Assembly (NCBI RefSeq): GCF_002294985.1
Contig: NZ_NSGE01000003.1
Location: forward strand, 744,001-808,000
Direction of reading: 5' to 3'
Origin: Mesorhizobium sp. WSM3862
GTDB taxonomy: Bacteria > Pseudomonadota > Alphaproteobacteria > Rhizobiales > Rhizobiaceae
Length of the DNA stretch: 64,000 nucleotides
Both the position numbers and the translations under genes were made by a program. The first letter of the stretch is position 1; each line of letters opens with the position of its first letter. Shown here in pieces: positions 58,206-64,000 of the stretch. The notes under the pieces are model-generated. The model ran no database searches, was not told the DNA's origin, and saw only the letters and a program-made list of their open reading frames with translations.

Positions 58206-59303
58206 TTATTGGCCGGTGACGATCTTGGTCCAGGTGCGCGTGATGATGCGCTGTGTCTTGGGATCGTAGGGCTGCACGGTGTAAAGCTTCTTGGTCGTCT
58301 CCTCGTCCGGATAGACCGAGGTGTCCTCCAGCAGGGCCTTGTCGACGAACTGCTGCGAGGCCTTGTTGCCGTTGGCGTAGAGCACATAATTCGAGGATTT
58401 GGCGATGACTTCCGGCGTCATCATGTAGTTGATGAACTCATGCGCTTCCGCGACATGCGGCGCGTCGGCGGGGATCGCCATCTGATCGAACCACATCTGG
58501 GCGCCTTCCTTGGGCACCGAATAGCCGATCTCGACGCCCTGCTTGGCCTCCTCGGCGCGGTTGCGCGCCTGGAACACATCTCCCGACCAGCCGATCGCCA
58601 GGCAGATGTCGCCGTTTGCCAGCGCGTTGATGTATTCCGAGGAATGGAACTTGCGAATATACGGCCGGACCTTGAGCAGGGCTTCCTCGGCCTTGGCGAT
58701 ATCCTCGGGCGAGGTGCTGTTTGGATCGAGGCCGAGATATTTCAACGTGGCCGGAATGATGTCGGAGGGGGAATCCAGCACATAGACGCCGCAATCCTTG
58801 AGCTTGGCGAGGCTCTCCGGATTGAAGAACACATCCCAGCTGTCGATCTTGTCGGTGCCGAGTGCCGCCTGCACCTTCTTGACGTTGTAGCCGAGGCCGA
58901 CGGTGCCCCACATGTAGTTGACCGAATACTCATTGTTCGGATCATACTTGGCGGTGCGCTCCGAAATGACATCCCACATGTTGGAGATGTTCGGCAGCTT
59001 CGACTTGTCGAGCTTCTGGAAGACGCCGGCCTGGATCTGGCGCGCCAGGAAATTGGCGCTGGGCACCACCACATCATAGCCGCTGCCCCCGGCCAGCAGC
59101 TTCGTCTCCAGGATCTCGTTGGAGTCGAAGGTGTCGTAGACGACCTTGATGCCGGTCTTCTTGGTGAAGTCCTCGATGATCGAGCTGTCGATATAGTCCG
59201 ACCAGTTATAGACGTTGACGACGCGGTCGTCGGCATGGCCGCTCGCGGCGAAGAGCGTCAGAAAGGCCGAAGTCGCCGAAAGCAAAAGCGCTTTGCGGAT
59301 CAT
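58206..59303 (-). CDS. potF: Periplasmic polyamine-binding protein
   Basis: A 365-residue binding protein of the PotD/PotF family, most like putrescine-binding PotF. The signal peptide (MIRKALLLSATSAFLTLFAA, cleavage after SGHA near residue 24) is followed by VVNVYNWSDYIDSSIIEDF and VVYDTFDSNEILETKLLAG. Pocket residues are seen in GYDVVVPSANF and LAIGWSGDVFQA. ATG at 59303 has AAAGGAG upstream. It is first in the potFGHI operon. Confidence 0.94.
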   Translation of the reverse strand: MIRKALLLSATSAFLTLFAASGHADDRVVNVYNWSDYIDSSIIEDFTKKTGIKVVYDTFDSNEILETKLLAGGSGYDVVVPSANFLARQIQAGVFQKLDKSKLPNISNMWDVISERTAKYDPNNEYSVNYMWGTVGLGYNVKKVQAALGTDKIDSWDVFFNPESLAKLKDCGVYVLDSPSDIIPATLKYLGLDPNSTSPEDIAKAEEALLKVRPYIRKFHSSEYINALANGDICLAIGWSGDVFQARNRAEEAKQGVEIGYSVPKEGAQMWFDQMAIPADAPHVAEAHEFINYMMTPEVIAKSSNYVLYANGNKASQQFVDKALLEDTSVYPDEETTKKLYTVQPYDPKTQRIITRTWTKIVTGQ

Positions 59304-59653
59304 GATATTCTCCTTTGGTGAGTGTTCCCGTGCCGGCTCGTCGCGATGATGGCGCGGGACGGCGTTTGTTGGCGTTTGTTTCAGACTATTGAGCTTTCCG
59401 GGGAGCGACAAGCGCGCGCGACTGGCAGTGCGCCGGATCGTTGAGTGACGGGTACCGCCCTTGCCTCCTTTCCAGGAAGCTGTTCGGACGGCCTCAGCGG
59501 CGTTGGCCGCGGCGTAAGCAGAGATGTACCGATGCGGTCCGGCCTCGATGAGGCCGGCGGAGTCACTTGGCAAGATACGCCTGTCTTGTTGTTGCCGTAA
59601 TTGCAGCCTGCCCGCCCCGCAGCGGAGTTGTCAATGGGGAAGACACGCAAGCA
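59304..59653. other. Intergenic region upstream of potF
   Basis: These 350 bases contain the potF promoter and the end of the EamA transporter gene's upstream neighbour space. Two small features are visible: a direct repeat GGCGTTTGTT x2 (about 59369-59388) and a tight hairpin CCGGCCTC-GAT-GAGGCCGG near 59540. No gene is supported. Confidence 0.4.
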
Positions 59654-60604
59654 TCAATTGGGAGACGGCAGCCCGGTGATGCCCGGCCGCTCGGGCCGGG
59701 TCTGCCGCTTGAACTCAGACGCAATATGAACAAGCAGCGCGGCGATGACGACCGCGCCGCCGATGATGGTGCGCCCCGACGGCACCTCGGAATGGACGAG
59801 CCACACCCAGATCGGACCGAGGATCGGCTCGAAAGTGCCGAGCAGCGCCGCGACGGCCGCGGGCACCAGGCGGGCGCCCATGGCGAAAAAAGCAAGACCG
59901 ACGCCGAGATTGATGACGCCGAAGGCGAAGAGAAAGCCCATGTCGCGCCCGGAGACGGTGAATTCCGTGGCTTGCGAGGCAGCAAAAGCACCGGCGAGCA
60001 ATGCGCCGAGGCATGTGGCCGGCACCATGCGCACATGGGCAAAGCGCCGGGTGATCACGGTCGCGAACGACAACATCACCGCGATCAGCAATGCCAGGCC
60101 GTCGCCGATCGGCGAGGCGGCGCCGTCAAGCGATTCCGAGACCATGATGGCCACGCCGGTGATGACGGCAGCAATGGCGATCCAGGTTACTGGGGTCACG
60201 CGTTCGCGAAGCAGCACCCAGGCGAGCATGGCCGCCAGAAGCGGGACACCGGCCTGCATCAACAAGATGTTGGCGACCGTCGTGTAGGCGAGCGCGACGA
60301 TGAAGCTCGTGGAGGCGGTGGCGAAGCAGAGGGCGACGCCCAGCCCAGGCAGGCCCATGTCGCGGAACAATCTCCAGGTGCCGCGCCAGCCGTCGCGCCA
60401 GAGCATGAAGGCGACGAGGAAGCCCACCGCCCAGATCGAGCGCCAGAACACCACGGTCCAGCTGTCGCCGACATGGATGAAGCGAGCGATGGTGCCGCCA
60501 AAGCTCCACATCAGCGCCGACAGGAAGACCAGCAGCATGCCGATCCGCTCCTCGCGCGGCGAGACGGCAGCCAAGGCAACGCGAGACGAGGCGGTATCGG
60601 TCAT
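59654..60604 (-). CDS. EamA/DMT-family exporter
   Basis: A 316-residue inner-membrane protein with ten helices in two EamA repeats (about 20-155 and 170-300), including MLLVFLSALMWSFGGTIARF, ILLMQAGVPLLAAMLAWVLL and ALLGTFEPILGPIWVWLVHS. Such proteins export amino acids, nucleosides or other metabolites; the substrate is unknown. I start it at ATG 60604 (MTDTASSRVALAA); the same frame stays open for another kilobase upstream only because of base composition opposite the next gene. Confidence 0.88.
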   Translation of the reverse strand: MTDTASSRVALAAVSPREERIGMLLVFLSALMWSFGGTIARFIHVGDSWTVVFWRSIWAVGFLVAFMLWRDGWRGTWRLFRDMGLPGLGVALCFATASTSFIVALAYTTVANILLMQAGVPLLAAMLAWVLLRERVTPVTWIAIAAVITGVAIMVSESLDGAASPIGDGLALLIAVMLSFATVITRRFAHVRMVPATCLGALLAGAFAASQATEFTVSGRDMGFLFAFGVINLGVGLAFFAMGARLVPAAVAALLGTFEPILGPIWVWLVHSEVPSGRTIIGGAVVIAALLVHIASEFKRQTRPERPGITGLPSPN

Positions 60605-60771
60605 AGGCGAGACTGTCAGCGATTTTGCCGGCGGCACGATCCACCACGGACGACCACACCATATCCCATTCGCGTAGCGCAAATGCTGGAGCCAGGCGTG
60701 ATCCAGCATCCGCTGAAATGTAGGACAAAGCCGGCTTGCGGGCCGCCGAACCGCTGCGGCTGGCGGGGGTG
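60605..60771. other. Gap between EamA exporter and ScfR-type gene
   Basis: A 167-base gap between two minus-strand genes. It should hold the promoter of the exporter gene; no terminator is evident. Confidence 0.35.
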
Positions 60772-62220
60772 CTACCCCTGGAAATCGAAGGCGCTGAGAC
60801 CCGTCACCATCTCGTCGAGGCCAAGCGGCCGGGTCACCGGCGGCTCGGCGCGCGCCAGGCAGCCGACGCGCTCGCAGAGCCTGCAGGCCGGGCCGACCGG
60901 CGTTGCATATGCCGTGCTCTGCGCGACCTTGGCGGCGGACGGTCCGGGCAGCGCCGCGCTGTAGACGATCTCGTCGCGAAAGCCAATGTCGCAGCCCAGC
61001 AGAAGCGCCGTGCGCCGCGGCCGCTCGGAGAAGGCGCCTTGCGGCCCTTCGAGCGTGCGGGCGATGCAGAGGAACTCCGCGCCGTCCGGCATTTCCACAG
61101 CCTCGACCAGGATCCGGCCCGGCTGCGAAAAGGCCGCATGGACAGGAAGCTTCGGACAGGCGCCGCCAAAGCGGCTTTGCGGATAGCCAAGGCTGCCCGC
61201 CTTGCGGAAGCGGTTGCCGGCACTGTCGACCTCCAGCATGAAGAACGGTACGCCTGAGGCGCTTGGCCGCTGCAGCATGGTCAGGCGGTTTGCCGCCTGC
61301 TCGAAGGAGACGCCGAAGCGCGAACGCAAGACGTCGATGTCGTAGCGGGCGCGGACGGCCGCTGCATAAAAGGCGTGATAGGGCATCATCAGCGCGTGCG
61401 CCGCATAGCGGCCGAGCTCGAAACGGGCTAAGCGACGCGCTTCGTCCGTGCCGAGCTTCAACGTCTGGATCTCGCTCGCCACCGCCACCGTCATGCGCAT
61501 CAGGCTCGCCTCCATGGCGACCTCGCGCAGCTGATCGAAGGGGGAGAGCCGCTCTGACAGGAACAGGCGTTGCGAATGGCGATCGTAGCGCCTGCGCCAG
61601 TTCGGCATGGTGGCCACCGGCAGCACCTTGACCACGATGCCGTGCTCGCGCCTGAGCCACGCCTTCAGCGTGCCGAACAGGTCGTCGCCCGGATCGAGCA
61701 GCGAAATGAAGGCCTCGGCTTCCTCCTCCAGCGCGGCGAAATGGTTCGGCCTGCGCTCGAAAGTCTCGTGCACTTCGTCGACAGGCAGGCGCTTGCCGGA
61801 CAATGCGGTCGCCCTGCCCTCCCGCGCCAGGAGTTCATTGAGATCCGACAGCCGATCGGCCTGCTCGCGATAGGCGCGAAACAATTTCACCATCGCGGCG
61901 GAAGCGTTCGGCGCGATCTCGGCGAGGTCGATCAGTTCCTGGTCGCCCGGCAGTTCGCCGGCCAGCAGCGGATCGCCGAACACTTCCTTCAGCGCCGCGA
62001 TCGATCCTTTGGTCTCGCCCTGCAATTCGTGCGGGTCGATCTTGTAGACTGACGCCAGCTTGAGGATCAGCTGCACCGTCAGCGGCCGCTGGTTGCGCTC
62101 GATTAGATTGAGGTAGGACGGCGAGATGCCCAGGCCTTCGGCCATCGCCGTCTGGGTCAGGCCCTTGGCGTTGCGAAGCCGGCGGATGCGCGGCCCGGCG
62201 AAAATCTTCTGCTCGGCCAA
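60772..62220 (-). CDS. ScfR/RamB-type XRE regulator
   Basis: A 482-residue regulator. Residues about 9-65 are a Cro/C1 helix-turn-helix (RIRRLRNAKGLTQTAMAEGL, GISPSYLNLIERNQRPLT). The centre is an IrrE-like/DUF955 domain whose zinc HExxH is degenerate (RFELGRYAAHALMMPYHAF). The C-terminal DUF2083 region includes a CRLCERVGCLAR cysteine cluster. Relatives control acetate, propionate and glyoxylate-cycle genes. The start is TTG at 62220, supported by AAGG 11 bases upstream and by the family's usual opening. It diverges from aceA, its likely target. Confidence 0.87.
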   Translation of the reverse strand: MAEQKIFAGPRIRRLRNAKGLTQTAMAEGLGISPSYLNLIERNQRPLTVQLILKLASVYKIDPHELQGETKGSIAALKEVFGDPLLAGELPGDQELIDLAEIAPNASAAMVKLFRAYREQADRLSDLNELLAREGRATALSGKRLPVDEVHETFERRPNHFAALEEEAEAFISLLDPGDDLFGTLKAWLRREHGIVVKVLPVATMPNWRRRYDRHSQRLFLSERLSPFDQLREVAMEASLMRMTVAVASEIQTLKLGTDEARRLARFELGRYAAHALMMPYHAFYAAAVRARYDIDVLRSRFGVSFEQAANRLTMLQRPSASGVPFFMLEVDSAGNRFRKAGSLGYPQSRFGGACPKLPVHAAFSQPGRILVEAVEMPDGAEFLCIARTLEGPQGAFSERPRRTALLLGCDIGFRDEIVYSAALPGPSAAKVAQSTAYATPVGPACRLCERVGCLARAEPPVTRPLGLDEMVTGLSAFDFQG

Positions 62221-62240
62221 TCGGCTACCTTGACAAGAGT

Positions 62241-62399
62241 TTTACATAACGGCGCGCCGTCGCGGGCTCATCCAACTTTTTACAATCATGACAGATTTAC
62301 AGCCCCGACCTGTCAAACGCAACACCAGTTTTCTCGTATTTTAGCGGGCAAGCTCCGGTTTTTCTGGCGAATTTTGCGGCGCAATGTAAACAATGTAAC
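62241..62399. promoter_or_regulatory. aceA/ScfR divergent control region with TTTACA repeats
   Basis: TTTACA occurs at 62241, 62279 and 62296, and as TGTAAA/TGTAAC on the other strand in the tandem CAATGTAAA-CAATGTAAC at 62382-62399. Five related hexamers in a 249-base divergent promoter region suggest operator sites for the neighbouring ScfR/RamB-type regulator. This is inference from repetition and position. Confidence 0.5.
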
Positions 62400-62469
62400 A
62401 CGTGAACGGCGCACAGATACGTCCCTCAAACGGGCCATCTAAACAAGCAAGACTGTCCTGGAGCAATCG

Positions 62470-63759
62470 ATGACTGATTTTTACAACCTCGTCCCGTCCG
62501 CGCCGGAAGGCCGTTTCGACGGCATCGAACGGCCCTACTCGCCGGAGGACGTGAAGCGGCTGCGCGGCTCGGTCCAGATTCGCCATACTCTTGCCGAGAT
62601 GGGCGCGAGCAGGCTGTGGAAGCTGATCCACGAGGAAGATTTCGTCAATGCGCTCGGCGCCATGTCGGGCAACCAGGCCATGCAGCAGGTCAGGGCGGGG
62701 TTGAAGGCGATCTATTTGTCGGGCTGGCAGGTCGCGGCCGACGCCAATACCGCGTCGGCCATGTATCCGGACCAGTCGCTTTATCCGGCGAATGCAGCGC
62801 CGGAGCTGGTCAAGCGCATCAACCGCACGCTGCAGCGCGCCGACCAGATCGAGACATCCGAAGGCAAGGGTCTTTCGGTCGAGACCTGGTTCGCGCCCAT
62901 CGTCGCGGACGCCGAAGCCGGCTTTGGCGGGCCGCTCAACGCGTTCGAGATCATGAAGGCTTTCATCGAGGCCGGTGCCGCTGGCGTCCACTATGAGGAC
63001 CAGTTGGCGTCGGAGAAGAAGTGCGGCCATCTCGGCGGCAAGGTGCTGATCCCGACCGCAGCGCATATCCGCAACCTCAATGCGGCCCGGCTTGCAGCGG
63101 ACGTGATGGGCACGCCGACGCTGGTGGTGGCGCGCACCGACGCGGAAGCCGCCAAGCTGCTCACCTCCGACATCGACGAGCGCGACCGGCCTTTCGTCGA
63201 CTATGACGCCGGCCGCACGGTCGAGGGCTTCTATCACGTCAGGAACGGCATCGAGCCCTGCATCGCGCGCGCCGTCGCCTACGCGCCGCATGCGGACCTG
63301 ATCTGGTGCGAAACCTCGAAGCCGGATCTTCAGCAGGCAAGGAAGTTCGCTGAAGGGGTGCACAAGCACCACCCCGGCAAGCTGCTCGCCTATAATTGCT
63401 CGCCGTCGTTCAATTGGAAGAAGAACCTGGACGACGCGACCATCGCGAAATTCCAGAAGGAACTCGGCGCCATGGGCTACAAATTCCAGTTCATCACACT
63501 GGCCGGGTTCCACCAGCTGAACTTCGGCATGTTCGAACTGGCCCGCGGCTACAAGGAGCGCCAGATGGCGGCCTATTCGGAACTGCAGGAGGCGGAATTC
63601 GCGGCGGAGGTCCATGGCTATACCGCGACCAAGCATCAGCGCGAAGTCGGCACCGGCTATTTCGATGCCGTTTCGATGGCGATCTCCGGCGGCCAGTCTT
63701 CGACCACCGCCATGCATGAGTCGACCGAGCACGCCCAGTTCAGGCCGGCGGCCGAGTAA
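62470..63759 (+). CDS. aceA: Isocitrate lyase
   Basis: Cleaves isocitrate to glyoxylate and succinate, the first step of the glyoxylate shunt, allowing growth on acetate or fatty acids. The 429 residues include the catalytic [17 protein letters not shown] (active-site Cys near 185), WCETSKPDL and [25 protein letters not shown] precedes the ATG. It diverges from the ScfR/RamB-type regulator and is followed 52 bases later by a small gene on the same strand. Confidence 0.97.
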   Translation: MTDFYNLVPSAPEGRFDGIERPYSPEDVKRLRGSVQIRHTLAEMGASRLWKLIHEEDFVNALGAMSGNQAMQQVRAGLKAIYLSGWQVAADANTASAMYPDQSLYPANAAPELVKRINRTLQRADQIETSEGKGLSVETWFAPIVADAEAGFGGPLNAFEIMKAFIEAGAAGVHYEDQLASEKKCGHLGGKVLIPTAAHIRNLNAARLAADVMGTPTLVVARTDAEAAKLLTSDIDERDRPFVDYDAGRTVEGFYHVRNGIEPCIARAVAYAPHADLIWCETSKPDLQQARKFAEGVHKHHPGKLLAYNCSPSFNWKKNLDDATIAKFQKELGAMGYKFQFITLAGFHQLNFGMFELARGYKERQMAAYSELQEAEFAAEVHGYTATKHQREVGTGYFDAVSMAISGGQSSTTAMHESTEHAQFRPAAE

Positions 63760-63811
63760 TGACAACACCAGAGGAAACGCCCGAAGGGCACTTACGTCGA
63801 GGAGAACAGCA

Positions 63812-64000
63812 ATGGCATCGATAAGCCGGGTCAAGGAACGGGCCGAAGAACAATCAAGCGCGATGAGCGTCGATCAGCAGGCGACGATCCGCATGCTTGC
63901 CAACGACCTGCACAGGCTCAACCAGTCTGTGATGAAGGCGGTCGAAGCAGGTGTGTCCGTCGAGCTGGTGCGCTCTGCCAGGCACCATGGCGGAGACGGC
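63812..64000 (+). CDS. Small helical protein downstream of aceA, 3' end cut off
   Basis: The frame from ATG 63812 stays open to the window edge (63 codons). It begins MASISRVKERAEEQSSAMSV and continues with a predicted helix, RMLANDLHRLNQSVMKAVEA. GAGGAGAACAGCA is a good ribosome binding site. I do not recognise the family. Spacing suggests co-transcription with aceA. Confidence 0.65.
   Translation, partial: MASISRVKERAEEQSSAMSVDQQATIRMLANDLHRLNQSVMKAVEAGVSVELVRSARHHGGDG

Noticed and set aside
59654..61660. A 668-codon version of the EamA exporter fused to an upstream domain
   Set aside because: The part upstream of 60604 lies in the wrong frame over the ScfR-type regulator gene and has no domain; the exporter has its own ATG.

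Overview
This is a contiguous, GC-rich chromosomal segment of a rhizobial alphaproteobacterium, most likely Mesorhizobium or a close relative. The evidence is a DUF768 protein, short interspersed palindromes of the type found in Mesorhizobium intergenic regions, DUF1127/DUF3422/DUF6600 proteins, a PdhS-type cell-cycle kinase, and a tRNA-His with the clade-specific A73 and no encoded G-1. About 50 genes are supported and most are core metabolism. I found no prophage, CRISPR array, conjugative module or defence island.

Layout. 1-2345: a secreted DUF6600 protein with a six-unit Ala/Glu/Gln/Lys repeat. 2346-6560 (minus): RsmB-type methyltransferase, thioesterase, MTA/SAH nucleosidase, guaA. 6894-12270: aqpZ, then katG divergent from oxyR, then a ChaA-like cation exchanger. 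12271-18593 (minus): gene remnants, a poly-gamma-glutamate hydrolase-family protein, an acyl-CoA synthetase and the hisS-hisZ-hisG cluster. 18823-22059: a small membrane protein, tag, an L,D-transpeptidase, a small-RNA-like terminator locus and a FolD-family protein lacking the catalytic lysine. 22060-30433: glycolate oxidase glcD-glcE-(membrane gene)-glcF, DUF3422, a GntR/FCD regulator and lldD. 30468-32874: a PPP-type phosphatase, then an IS5-family element carrying a passenger gene next to a tiny secreted-protein gene. 33154-44806: glutamine amidotransferase-like protein, an unnamed conserved protein, rsmE, gshA, DUF937, DUF1127 opposite a LysR regulator, a CHASE4-GGDEF-EAL protein, xseA, a DmpA-type peptidase and DUF768. 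44807-46803: tandem repeats, an ABC-transporter pseudogene, tRNA-His and a phasin. 46804-55066: PdhS-like kinase, acetoacetyl-CoA synthetase and AsmA protein. 55099-59303 (minus): potFGHI polyamine ABC transporter. 59654-64000: EamA exporter, an ScfR/RamB-type regulator divergent from aceA, and a partial gene.

Genes that seem to work together: oxyR with katG; hisZ with hisG; the GntR regulator with both glcDEF and lldD (a matching palindrome lies upstream of each unit); the ScfR-type regulator with aceA; phasin and acetoacetyl-CoA synthetase in storage-polymer and ketone-body carbon metabolism. The observations most worth a second look are the FolD-like protein with Lys-to-Gln and Asp-to-Glu changes at its active site, the shared glc/lld palindrome, and the IS5 passenger gene whose stop codon is supplied by the target site.
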